Below are positions 53,035 to 61,884 of a stretch of DNA of 64,000 nt, one piece after another. This DNA is from Pseudomonadota bacterium (lineage in GTDB: Bacteria; Desulfobacterota; Desulfobulbia; Desulfobulbales; JAGXFP01), in assembly GCA_018814305.1 (NCBI GenBank), contig JAHJAA010000022.1, positions 119,515 through 183,514 on the forward strand. The letters run 5' to 3'. The notes under the pieces were generated by a model. The model made no database searches, was not told the origin of the DNA, and saw only the letters and a list, made by a program, of their open reading frames with translations. The stretch's first letter is position 1, and every line of letters begins with the position of its first letter. The position numbers were made by a program, and so were the translations under genes.

Positions 53035-55731
53035 TTAAACACCCTCTGCTTTCTTTTTTGGCCGGGAATCAAGGACTTCTCGGACCACCCCAAAAAGCTC
53101 ACTGAGATTAACCGGCTTTTGGAGAAACCGACTGATTCCGGCCTGTTCAGCCTTGGCCGCATCCATCTGCTGATTGAAGCCGGTACAGAGAATCACCGGC
53201 ACCTCGGGACGGATGGCGAGGATCCGTCGCGCCAGTTCCTCCCCGGTCATTCCCGGCATGGTCATATCGGTGATCACCAGATCAAACTGCTCGGGATTCT
53301 GTTCAAAGGCAGCCAGTGCCTCCGAACTTACTGTAAAACTTGAGGGCTGATACCCCAAGGATTTCAGGCCTCTCCCCAGCAGTTTAACGATTACCGGCTC
53401 ATCGTCAACCAATAGAATCCGTTCACTGCCCTGGGGATGAGTGCTGATCTCGCCCCGCTTTTTCATTACCAGTTCAGGGGAAGGAACCACGGGAAAGAAT
53501 ATCCGAAACGTTGCCCCCTTCCCCGGTTCCGACTCGACCGTAATGACCCCTCCCAGACTCTGCAAAATGCCGTGAACCACAGCAAGCCCGAGCCCGGTGC
53601 CCTCTCCCTTCTCCTTGGTGGTGAAATACGGTTCAAAAATTCTTTCCCGAACCTCTTCAGTCATCCCGCATCCGGTATCACATACTTCAAGAATAACGTA
53701 CCGCCCAGGCCCCAGAGCCAGTTCAGCAGGAAGCTCGGCTGCAGCCGATTCGACGGTCCGAAGGGTTACCTCAAGCTCTCCACTGCCATCGCCCATGGCG
53801 TGATAGGCATTGGTACAAAGATTCATGACAACTTGATGGACCTGACTGGGGTCGGCCAGGACCTGATCACAGTCTGGATCGATCTGCTGCCGGATACTCA
53901 GGGTGGTCGGTAGTGAGGAGCGGAGAAGTTTCAACGCCTCTTTGACGATTAATTGAAGTTGCAGGGGCTGCAGCTCCTGCTCCCCTTTCCGGCTGAAGGT
54001 GAGGATCTGTTTGACCAGTTCCCCGGCCCGGTGGCCACTATGAATGATTTCCGCCAGATCGGCTTTTAACAGCTCAGGTTTACCGGAATCGAAAACCGCC
54101 ATTTCCGCATACCCCAGGATCGCGGTGAGAATATTATTGAAATCATGGGCGATCCCCCCCGCCAGGGTCCCGATGGACTCCATTTTCTGCGCCTGACGCA
54201 AGTCCTTTTCCAGTTCCTTGCGTTGGGTGATATCCCGGACAATGGCCTGCAGCAAATCCGTTTCTCCCACGGCAATGGCATTCAAGCTGACTTCGGCAAA
54301 AAAAGGCTTCCCATCATAGGTCTGGTAAAGCCATTCAAAAAACTGGGTCTCTCCATGGAGGGCCGCCTCAATTTTTTCTCTGACCTTTAATTCTGAGGTC
54401 TTTCCATCCGGCTGGCTGAACGGAGAAAACCGCAGGGGGGTCTGATGGATGAGCTGTTCCCGACTGCAACCGAACATTTCCAGGGATTTGGCATTACAAT
54501 CAACGAACACGTCTTTATCCATAAGAAAAATACCGTCGCCGGCCGTCTCGAAGAGATTACGGTATTTACGTTCGGATTCCTTGAGCTGTTCCATTAAACC
54601 TTGGAGCTCCTCACGGCTTTTCATTAAATCCTCTTCTGCCTTGCTCCGGACGACTATTTCCTCTTCAAGTTCTCCCGTCCGCTCTTTAACCCGTTGCTCC
54701 AGGTTGACATTCAACAGACGAATCTCTTCCTCGGCCTGCTGATGATCCTCAATTTTATGGTTCAGGGCCGTGGTCCGTTTCAGCACCGTCCGCCGCAGGG
54801 AAAGGCTCCAGAGCAGAATCGCCCCGACACCGAATAAAGCAAAGGCAACCAAAATGGCCAGAATCTGCATCCGATTGAGCTGCCACGGTTTTCGGACAGG
54901 AATCCATCGATTAAGGATCTGCTGTCTTTCAGTCTGGGAAATGGAGGCAATTCCCTGATTGATGATTTTTTCCAGTTCCGGCCAATCCGCTCGAATGCCG
55001 ATCCCCCACTGGTAGTTAAATGGGGTGTCACCGGCGGGACGGACGTTGGAGATGGCGGATTCCTGGAGATAATAGGTGGCGGTGGCCAGATTTTCGACAA
55101 AGGCGTCCACCGTTCCGAATGAGACCATGGACAGCCCCGTTGTGGTATTAGGGACGACCTCAAGAAGAATATCGGGATAGGCACGGGTCATGATATCATG
55201 GGCCGTGTAATTGGAGACCACGGCAACCTTGAGACCGGTCAGATCCGCAAAAGACAGCGAGGTATCCACAATATTGCGAACCATGATGGCACCCGGCACC
55301 TTCAGCAGCGGTTCGCTGATCCGCATGAAGGTCCGCCGATGGGGAGTGGAAACGATGGCGCCTAAGGCATCAACTTCATGATTTCTAAATTTCTCCATCA
55401 CCTCATCCCAATTCCGACATTTGACGATGGTGAAGGAGAATCCCAGTTTTTTTTCCAGGAGTTGAATCATATCCGCCGCAACCCCCTGGTAACGGCCATT
55501 ACGGTCAAATAATTCAATGGGCGCAAATTCGGGGTCCGGGGCCAGGCGAATGGAGGGATGCCCATTGAGCCAGGCCCGATCAGCGATATCAAGCTGCAGA
55601 GAAACGTCAGCGGCCCAAACCGATCCTCCTAAAAACAGGAGGACCAGAATAATCCGGAACGGAACCCACACCGCCCTCACCCCAAAGAGAAGAGACTGAA
55701 ATTTAAAGTATTCTTGAACTTGCTTACCCAT
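53035..55731 (-). CDS. Hybrid histidine kinase with periplasmic SBP domain
   Basis: The protein has 898 residues. The start at 55731 (MGKQVQEYFKF) is preferred over the upstream TTG, although the ribosome site is weak. Signal/anchor at about 25-45; an extracellular solute-binding family 3 domain (about 50-290: LNGHPSIRLAPDPEFAPIEL, GRYQGVAADMIQLLEKKLGF); TM helix at about 300-320; coiled coil; PAS (about 400-520); HisKA (AGGIAHDFNNILTAILG); HATPase (DTGCGMTEE, FEPYFTTKEKGEGTGLGLAV); and C-terminal receiver (LLVDDEPVI, VITDMTMPGMTG, LQKPVNLSEL). The SBP_bac_3 ectodomain suggests sensing of an amino-acid-like ligand directly, as in BvgS/EvgS-type kinases. It is the closest intact relative in this window of the kinase remnant at 40364-41229. 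Confidence 0.9.
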   Translation of the reverse strand: MGKQVQEYFKFQSLLFGVRAVWVPFRIILVLLFLGGSVWAADVSLQLDIADRAWLNGHPSIRLAPDPEFAPIELFDRNGRYQGVAADMIQLLEKKLGFSFTIVKCRNWDEVMEKFRNHEVDALGAIVSTPHRRTFMRISEPLLKVPGAIMVRNIVDTSLSFADLTGLKVAVVSNYTAHDIMTRAYPDILLEVVPNTTTGLSMVSFGTVDAFVENLATATYYLQESAISNVRPAGDTPFNYQWGIGIRADWPELEKIINQGIASISQTERQQILNRWIPVRKPWQLNRMQILAILVAFALFGVGAILLWSLSLRRTVLKRTTALNHKIEDHQQAEEEIRLLNVNLEQRVKERTGELEEEIVVRSKAEEDLMKSREELQGLMEQLKESERKYRNLFETAGDGIFLMDKDVFVDCNAKSLEMFGCSREQLIHQTPLRFSPFSQPDGKTSELKVREKIEAALHGETQFFEWLYQTYDGKPFFAEVSLNAIAVGETDLLQAIVRDITQRKELEKDLRQAQKMESIGTLAGGIAHDFNNILTAILGYAEMAVFDSGKPELLKADLAEIIHSGHRAGELVKQILTFSRKGEQELQPLQLQLIVKEALKLLRSSLPTTLSIRQQIDPDCDQVLADPSQVHQVVMNLCTNAYHAMGDGSGELEVTLRTVESAAAELPAELALGPGRYVILEVCDTGCGMTEEVRERIFEPYFTTKEKGEGTGLGLAVVHGILQSLGGVITVESEPGKGATFRIFFPVVPSPELVMKKRGEISTHPQGSERILLVDDEPVIVKLLGRGLKSLGYQPSSFTVSSEALAAFEQNPEQFDLVITDMTMPGMTGEELARRILAIRPEVPVILCTGFNQQMDAAKAEQAGISRFLQKPVNLSELFGVVREVLDSRPKKKAEGV

Positions 55732-56072
55732 GGCCCACCAGGAAAAAGGAGCAGTCGAAAAACTGTACGAATTATTTTCCCACAGGACGTTAGGCTTTGT
55801 CAAACTTTGGCTCTTTTGAGATCAACTTCTTATTTATTCGAGTGAAATTTCTCAGCTCAGGGGCCAGCCCCTCCCTCTTCATAAAAAAATCCATCCGTCT
55901 TCCAGGGCGTATTGGTTTGATTCGTGGTGGATTGAAAAGCTTTATTGCATAGCAAACCGAAGACGATTTTTCATTTTTTCCTTTTTTCAAAGAGTTGCCC
56001 CATGATACAAGAAGAGAGAGACCATTTATGAAAGAGAAACCTGAATCCCGGTTAACCGGACGGAGGTACACC
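55732..56072. promoter_or_regulatory. Divergent promoter region, SBP kinase / zinc-ribbon gene
   Basis: 341 bp between divergent genes, AT-rich at 55800-55990. The palindrome AGGGGC-CA-GCCCCT lies near 55858-55871. No clear -35/-10 pair was assigned. GGAGG at about 56061-56065 serves the downstream gene. Confidence 0.35.
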
Positions 56073-56606
56073 ATGACGGATCAACAAGAGATGGGACACG
56101 ATCAACAGAAAAAAGACTCCCATGAAGAACAGTCCAACCTTTATGACCAACTGGCCGAGCGGGCTCGGGAACTCTTTGCCGCCGGCCGCGACAAAACCAG
56201 CGAGGCCCTGGAATCTGCTGTGGAAACCGCCCGCAAACAACTCACCGAAGCTGGTACCTTCTCAGCTGAAAAAGGCAAAGCTCTGAAAGAATACCTCCTC
56301 AAGGATATGAACCGTCTTGCAACCTACAGCCGTGATCTGGGGGAAGAGGCCAAGGAAAAACTGGAGCCATCCCGCCTTGGAGCCGGAGCCCTTTCATCAC
56401 TCTCTTCCCTCCTGCACCTGGCCGGGGATGCATTCCTGGGTTTGGCTGCAAAAACAGACCAGGCACTATCTTGCCGAACCGGAGAAATCACCACTGCTGG
56501 CAGCTTGACCTGTAAGCAATGCGGAAAGACTATCCATCTAAAAAAATCAGGCCACATTCCACCCTGTCCCCAATGCTCGGGAACCCAATTCAAAAAAGGG
56601 TATTAA
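56073..56606 (+). CDS. Helical zinc-ribbon protein (DUF1451/YbeL-like)
   Basis: The protein has 177 residues. It starts at MTDQQEMGHDQQKKD after GGAGG. About 130 residues of charged amphipathic helix (LYDQLAERARELFAAGRDKT, AVETARKQLTEAGTFSAEKG...) are followed by a C-terminal zinc ribbon with CKQC and CPQC pairs (LTCKQCGKTIHL...IPPCPQCSGTQF). This is the layout of E. coli YbeL (DUF1451), a zinc ribbon-containing protein of unknown function. No signal peptide. It precedes the HD-GYP gene by 141 bp. Confidence 0.72.
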   Translation: MTDQQEMGHDQQKKDSHEEQSNLYDQLAERARELFAAGRDKTSEALESAVETARKQLTEAGTFSAEKGKALKEYLLKDMNRLATYSRDLGEEAKEKLEPSRLGAGALSSLSSLLHLAGDAFLGLAAKTDQALSCRTGEITTAGSLTCKQCGKTIHLKKSGHIPPCPQCSGTQFKKGY

Positions 56607-56747
56607 GGAGACGGAAAACTGAGGAGTCGTTGACACCACTTCCGATGCCGGTTAAAGAATGACTATCGAGGCCCGATCACCGATCAACAGGCCCCGCGAT
56701 AGAGCAGCATCATGCGGTAATCCCATACAACAGCCAAGGACCTCCGG

Positions 56748-58268
56748 ATGCATCCGCCCCAATTCCTGACCACCACCGGAATCTTTACAGGCACCCTTTT
56801 TCTCGGCGCCTCCTTGGTCCTCCACCTGCGGGCCGGACGAAACATTCCGCCGGAGATTCGCCCTCAATGGCGTCTTCTCACCGGCCTGATGGCCTTTTTT
56901 CTGGTAGGCTACCTGCTCTTCCTGTTCATCCAGGTCGAGCAATTTCTCTTTCCCATAGAACTCCTGATCTCGGCCATCTTTTTTGGCGGAGGTCTCTTCG
57001 TCCTGGTGGTAACCAGAATCACCCTCAGAACCCTCCGTCAAATCGGAGAACATGAGCAACAGCTCAGCCAGATCAACCAGGAACTGTTGACCAAGAACAG
57101 TGACCTGGAAAAGGAGATCAACCTCCGCATGGAGGCGGAAGAGCAAGCCATGGCCAGACTCAGCCACCTGACCTCTCTGCATGACATCGACACCATCATC
57201 TCAGCAAGCCTTGATCTTGGCGTGACTCTGAAGGTAATCCTCGATCAGTTGATCCCTTATCTAACCATCGATGCCGCCGCTGTCCTGCTGTTCAACCCAC
57301 AGACTCAAACCGTTGAATATGCCGCCGGCAAAGGTTTTCGCGGTCAGGCGGTGACCCGTTCACGGGAACGACTAGGAGAAGGTAGCGCCGGCAAGGCAGC
57401 CTTGGCTAGAAAGACCCGGATGATCAGCGATCTGCGCGAGGACGCTCACGACTTTATTCGTTCGGACCTGGTGCAGGAAGAAGGAGTCGTTGCCTACTGC
57501 GCCCTGCCACTCATTGCCAAGGGCACCATCCAGGGGGTCCTTGAAATCTACCGACGCCAAACATTTCACCCCGATCCGGAATGGCTGGAGTTTTTGGAAT
57601 CCCTGGCCATTCGCGCCGCCATCGCCATTGAAAATGCCGCCCTCTTCAATGAGTTGCAGCGCAGCAACTCCGAATTGATCCTGGCCTATGATACCACCAT
57701 CGAGGGTTGGTCCCGCGCCATGGAACTCCGCGACCGGGAGACCCTGGGACATACCCAGCGAGTGGTCCACATGACCCTGGAAATTGCCCGCCGCTTCGAG
57801 CTACGGGAGGAGCAACTTGCCCATCTCACCCGAGGCGCCCTCCTGCACGATATCGGCAAGATGGCCATCCCGGACACCATCCTGATGAAGGACGGCCCTT
57901 TGACCGAGGAGGAAAGAGAACTGATGCACCTCCATCCGGTCCGGGCCATGGAGATGCTCTCACCCATCGCCTACCTGCAACCCGCGCTGGATATTCCCTA
58001 CTGCCACCATGAACGGTGGGACGGCACCGGATATCCTCGGGGACTCAAAGGAGAACAAATCCCCCTGGCAGCCCGAATCTTTGCCATCGCCGACACCTGG
58101 GACGCCCTGATAAACGCCCGCCGCTATCATGAGGCCTGGACCCTGGATAAGGTTTGCACCCACATTGAAGAGCGGGCCGGCAGCCACTTCGATCCGGAGG
58201 TGGTCAAGGTCTTTCTGGAGATGGAGTGGTGCCGGGATGGGGCCTGCGAGGTTCCTGGGGCATGCTGA
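56748..58268 (+). CDS. GAF/HD-GYP c-di-GMP phosphodiesterase
   Basis: The protein has 506 residues. AAGGA precedes the ATG. Three N-terminal membrane helices (about 8-95: FLTTTGIFTGTLFLGASLVL, LLTGLMAFFLVGYLLFLFI, ELLISAIFFGGGLFVLVVT), then a coiled coil, a GAF domain (about 145-305) and a complete HD-GYP domain: ALLHDIGKMAIPDTIL (HD), then HHERWDGTGYPRGLKGEQIP (HHE-DGxGYP) and FAIADTWDAL. These residues bind the di-metal centre and c-di-GMP, so an active phosphodiesterase is expected. It is membrane-bound and cytosol-facing. Its stop overlaps the start of the dipeptidase gene (ATGCTGA). Confidence 0.92.
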   Translation: MHPPQFLTTTGIFTGTLFLGASLVLHLRAGRNIPPEIRPQWRLLTGLMAFFLVGYLLFLFIQVEQFLFPIELLISAIFFGGGLFVLVVTRITLRTLRQIGEHEQQLSQINQELLTKNSDLEKEINLRMEAEEQAMARLSHLTSLHDIDTIISASLDLGVTLKVILDQLIPYLTIDAAAVLLFNPQTQTVEYAAGKGFRGQAVTRSRERLGEGSAGKAALARKTRMISDLREDAHDFIRSDLVQEEGVVAYCALPLIAKGTIQGVLEIYRRQTFHPDPEWLEFLESLAIRAAIAIENAALFNELQRSNSELILAYDTTIEGWSRAMELRDRETLGHTQRVVHMTLEIARRFELREEQLAHLTRGALLHDIGKMAIPDTILMKDGPLTEEERELMHLHPVRAMEMLSPIAYLQPALDIPYCHHERWDGTGYPRGLKGEQIPLAARIFAIADTWDALINARRYHEAWTLDKVCTHIEERAGSHFDPEVVKVFLEMEWCRDGACEVPGAC

Positions 58269-59686
58269 ACCGGACAGCAGTGCTCGAACATTTCAAGCGG
58301 ATCAGCCAAATTCCCCGTTGTTCGAAACAGGAAGAAAAGATCTGTAAATATCTTCTGGATTGGGCCAAGGATCGGGGACTGGCAGCTTATACTGACCCCA
58401 CCGGTAATCTCCTGATCCAGATTCCGGCCACCCCGCAGCGAGAAAACTCACCCGGGATAGTACTCCAGGCCCATCTTGACATGGTCTGTGAAAAAAACCC
58501 TGAAAGCCCCCATGATTTCAACCACGACCCGATTCAACTGATAGAGGAGGGAGACTGGCTCAAGGCCAAGGGTACCACTCTGGGGGCGGATAACGGCATC
58601 GGCATCGCCCTGGCTCTGGCCCTGGCCGAAGATCCGAAAATCAGCCGTCCTCCTCTGGAACTTCTTTTCACCGTCGACGAAGAGACCGGACTCACCGGAG
58701 CTCGGGGTCTGGAACCGGGCTTCTTTTCAGGTCGAACCCTGATCAACCTTGACTCAGAGGACGATGGCGTGCTGACCATCGGCTGTGCCGGGGGCCGGGA
58801 CTGCGAACTTAGGCTCCCCCTGGCCCGGCAAACCACCCCCGACGAGTACCGACATTACCGCCTCACCGTAAGTGGGCTCCGGGGGGGACACTCCGGGGTC
58901 GATATCCATGAACAGCGCGGGAATGCCAATGTGATCCTCGCCCAAGTCCTCCACAAGCTAACAGCGTCTTTTGACTTCCAGCTGGCCGGACTCCAAGGCG
59001 GCAGCGCCCATAATGCCATCCCCCGCGCGGCCGAGGCTATTCTCGCTCTCCCGCCCGGGTCGGAGCCAACGCTTATGGCCGAGATCGTCTCCCTGACTAC
59101 CGAACTGCGTAAAACCGAAAGCCAGGAACCAACCCTCGTTCTTGAACTGGCCGAGACCTCGGAAAAGGCAAGAACCTGCACCCAAGAATGCACCTTGAAA
59201 ATCATCGACCTGCTGCTGACCGCACCCCATGGCGTCATTGCCCACTCAAGTACAGTGGCTGGTCTGGTCGAAACCTCCCTGAACTTCGCCACCATCAAAG
59301 AACGTGACGATCACCTGGTTCTGCTTTTCAGCCTGCGGAGCGACCGTCCCGCAGGACTATCCGCATTGACCGACCGGTTGGCCGCCCTGGCCCGCCTGTC
59401 AGGAGCAACCTTTACCGCCTCCCCGGGATATCCCGGTTGGCAGCCGGATTACAACTCCCCCCTATTGGCCCGGGCCTCTCAGGTTTACCAAACCCTGTAC
59501 GGCATCCCCCCCAAAATCGAGGTAATCCACGCCGGTCTTGAGTGCGGCCTGATCGGAGCGGCCAATCCCGGGATGGACATGATTTCCCTTGGACCAACTA
59601 TAAAAAATCCCCATTCACCAGAAGAAAAGCTGGACCTTCCCTCACTCGATCGGTTTTGTCGTTTTCTCTCGGCTTTGTTTGGTTGA
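58262..59686 (+). CDS. pepD: Aminoacyl-histidine dipeptidase (PepD-like, M20)
   Basis: The protein has 474 residues. It starts at MLNRTAVLEHFKRISQIPRC, overlapping the HD-GYP stop. The M20C metal site is seen in IVLQAHLDMVCEKN, TLGADNGIGIALALA, FTVDEETGLTGARGL and LINLDSEDDG; the C-terminal part has VIHAGLECGLIGAANPGMDM and SLGPTIKNPHSPEE. Length and motifs are those of PepD (about 485 residues), a cytosolic dipeptidase that cleaves X-His and other dipeptides. The insertion/lid domain (about 195-390) is present. Confidence 0.9.
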   Translation: MLNRTAVLEHFKRISQIPRCSKQEEKICKYLLDWAKDRGLAAYTDPTGNLLIQIPATPQRENSPGIVLQAHLDMVCEKNPESPHDFNHDPIQLIEEGDWLKAKGTTLGADNGIGIALALALAEDPKISRPPLELLFTVDEETGLTGARGLEPGFFSGRTLINLDSEDDGVLTIGCAGGRDCELRLPLARQTTPDEYRHYRLTVSGLRGGHSGVDIHEQRGNANVILAQVLHKLTASFDFQLAGLQGGSAHNAIPRAAEAILALPPGSEPTLMAEIVSLTTELRKTESQEPTLVLELAETSEKARTCTQECTLKIIDLLLTAPHGVIAHSSTVAGLVETSLNFATIKERDDHLVLLFSLRSDRPAGLSALTDRLAALARLSGATFTASPGYPGWQPDYNSPLLARASQVYQTLYGIPPKIEVIHAGLECGLIGAANPGMDMISLGPTIKNPHSPEEKLDLPSLDRFCRFLSALFG

Positions 59687-59855
59687 GAAACTTCACAAGT
59701 GCATTTCACGGACAACACCCATAAATCTAATGCCAGTCCCGAACAACACTGACTCAAGGTGTTTTTGACCCAGAAATGAGTTGAAAACGCTGAATAGTTA
59801 CCCTTAAAGAGATATCCCCTTGGGTTCACCTATGCTCCATAAGCCGTTCAATCCC

Positions 59856-61373
59856 CTACGAAATCATTGAGATCTGCAACGGGGCGGGAGCACCGTTACC
59901 GTGAGCCATCTGATATACATTACATTTCCGGCAATTGGCAATTTTTTCGTGATATGATCCTTGTTCTCTACCACCGCACTGGGTTCCGGTGACAATCCAG
60001 CAAGTGTTGCCCTGCTCAGGGTAAGCCGGACAGAGATCACGTCGACCACTGGGGCAGTTTTTTATTTCCCAGCATCTGATAGCAGCAGTTGTCGCCTCTG
60101 AAACCAGAGAATCTCCGGAGTCGTGGGCGGCTATAAACACGTTACACTTGCTACAGTTGGTTATCTTGTCATGGTACGAACCCTGCTCTTTCCCGCCACA
60201 CTGGGTCCCGGTGACCGTCCAGCACGCACTGCCCTGGTCGGGGTACGCCGGGCAAAGATCGCGGCGGTCGCCTGGACAATTCTTCATCTCCCAGCAGGAT
60301 ATGTCGCTCCGGGTCGTGGTGATTGCCTTGATTTGATGACGACGACCAAAGACCAAGGTCATGAGATGGGTCACCATAACCCCCATCTCTTCAGCCTGAC
60401 CGGTAAGACTGCTGGCCGCTTTTGCCACACTTGCCGCCTCTAAGGAAAGAGACTGGGTCACCTGGTCGATATCAATGGAGGCCTTGGCAATCTCATCAAG
60501 CCCCTCGCTCTGGTGCAGAGTAGCCTTGGTGATGGCTGTAGTCTTATCTCCAATATTGGTAGCAGTGCTTACGATCACGTCGAAATCGTTATTAATCTGC
60601 TTGAGCGATTCAGCGCTGGCGATCACCTGATTTATGGTATTATCCAGAAGAGTTTCCGTGTTTTTCGCTGCCTCAGCGGTCCGTGACGCCAGGGTTTTGA
60701 CCTCGGCGGCCACCACCGAAAAACCTGCCCCGGCTGCACCGGCCCGGGCCGCTTCAACGGCTGCATTCAAGGCGAGGAGGTTGGTCTGGAAGGCGATGGC
60801 ATCGATGGTATTTATGATCTTTCTGATCTGACCGCTTTCCTCCTCAATCTGGGTCATATTCCGGGTCAAATTCACCAGGGCCTTGAGTGACTGTCCGGAT
60901 TTTTCAATATTTTTATTCATCAGTTTTTCCGAGCCTGCGGTCAGTTCGGCGGTTTCACGACTGATGGTCGCAATCTCTTCCAACGCAGCACCGGTTTCCT
61001 GGACCGTGTTGGTCTGCTTAGTCGCATTATTGGTAAGACCCCTACTGATTCTGGTCATATCATTGGCGGCCTGGGCGATGGCTCGAGCACTCAATTCGAT
61101 CCCCTCGGCAACCCGGGCCATGAGCAATCTGATGTCACGATAATTGAAATAGGCCACCAATAAGGCCCCGACCACCGCTGTGATCATCGCCAGCATGGCG
61201 ATCTGCAGAGGGGAACCCCCGGCCAAACCGGCACCACCAGTTGCCATAACGGCCATATTCAAACGATTGATTTCCACTAAACAGAAAAACCCGAATGCAA
61301 TCATCATGGCCATGACCAGGCCGTATCCCGCCAGGATCTTTTGCCCAATGGTCAGATTCTTAAATGTGATCAT
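59856..61373 (-). CDS. Chemoreceptor-type protein with two C-terminal two-CW domains
   Basis: The protein has 505 residues. It starts at [16 protein letters not shown] after GGGGGAAG. TM1 (about 12-33) and TM2 (about 58-80) are separated by only about 25 residues, so there is no real periplasmic sensor domain. The signalling part has [20 protein letters not shown] and [13 protein letters not shown] (Ala replaces the usual Asp in VVADEV). The C-terminal ~130 residues hold two copies of a Cys-rich module: [19 protein letters not shown]...[11 protein letters not shown]...CSKC and [19 protein letters not shown]...[11 protein letters not shown]...CRKC. This is the two-CW domain pattern, with eight Cys per copy. 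Cytoplasmic sensing through metal or redox at these domains is likely (inference). It is followed upstream on the same strand by STAS and partner-switch genes. Confidence 0.85.
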   Translation of the reverse strand: MITFKNLTIGQKILAGYGLVMAMMIAFGFFCLVEINRLNMAVMATGGAGLAGGSPLQIAMLAMITAVVGALLVAYFNYRDIRLLMARVAEGIELSARAIAQAANDMTRISRGLTNNATKQTNTVQETGAALEEIATISRETAELTAGSEKLMNKNIEKSGQSLKALVNLTRNMTQIEEESGQIRKIINTIDAIAFQTNLLALNAAVEAARAGAAGAGFSVVAAEVKTLASRTAEAAKNTETLLDNTINQVIASAESLKQINNDFDVIVSTATNIGDKTTAITKATLHQSEGLDEIAKASIDIDQVTQSLSLEAASVAKAASSLTGQAEEMGVMVTHLMTLVFGRRHQIKAITTTRSDISCWEMKNCPGDRRDLCPAYPDQGSACWTVTGTQCGGKEQGSYHDKITNCSKCNVFIAAHDSGDSLVSEATTAAIRCWEIKNCPSGRRDLCPAYPEQGNTCWIVTGTQCGGREQGSYHEKIANCRKCNVYQMAHGNGAPAPLQISMIS

Positions 61374-61475
61374 GTTTCTTCCCCCTTCATCCCCGTGAGT
61401 GGCCACTGAAAGAACAGCCGAATCAGCGAGCACCCACCCAATGACCCGAACCGATTGAGACAAAAACGTCTACTC

Positions 61476-61784
61476 TCACCCCCTACCGATGGTGAACAAG
61501 GTATTCAGTTTAAGTTCAAGAAAAAGCTCATGGAGATGCGGCGCCAGATTCCACACCTGAAGATGACCGTTGTTTACCCCAAGATGCTTATAGAAAAGAA
61601 GAAGCTTCCCGATAGCCGAACTCCCCATAATCTCAACCCCGCCCAGATCCACCACAACCTCCTTGACCTTGGCAAGATCAAATGAGGCAAAGGCTTTCTT
61701 CATTTCTTCCGCACCGAACTCATCCAGATTGCCATTGATCTTCATGACAGCCTTTTCACCATGCAACTCAATTTTAATATTCAT
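61476..61784 (-). CDS. STAS-domain anti-sigma-factor-antagonist-like protein
   Basis: The protein has 102 residues. It is a single STAS domain: AVMKINGNLDEFGAEEMKKA, VKEVVVDLGGVEIMGSSAIG (the phosphorylatable Ser region SSAIG), LLLFYKHLG and FLELKLNTLFTIG. SpoIIAA/RsbV-type proteins are phosphorylated by RsbW-type kinases and dephosphorylated by PP2C phosphatases. Both activities are encoded by the gene upstream (61885-63642), 100 bp away on the same strand. Confidence 0.88.
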   Translation of the reverse strand: MNIKIELHGEKAVMKINGNLDEFGAEEMKKAFASFDLAKVKEVVVDLGGVEIMGSSAIGKLLLFYKHLGVNNGHLQVWNLAPHLHELFLELKLNTLFTIGRG

Positions 61785-61884
61785 TACGGTAACTCCCTGG
61801 ATATTTCCCTCATGCGAATATTTTCCCTGAAGGGGTGGATTTATAATGGTGATTTCGCAACACCCCTAAACTATTTTAAAACCA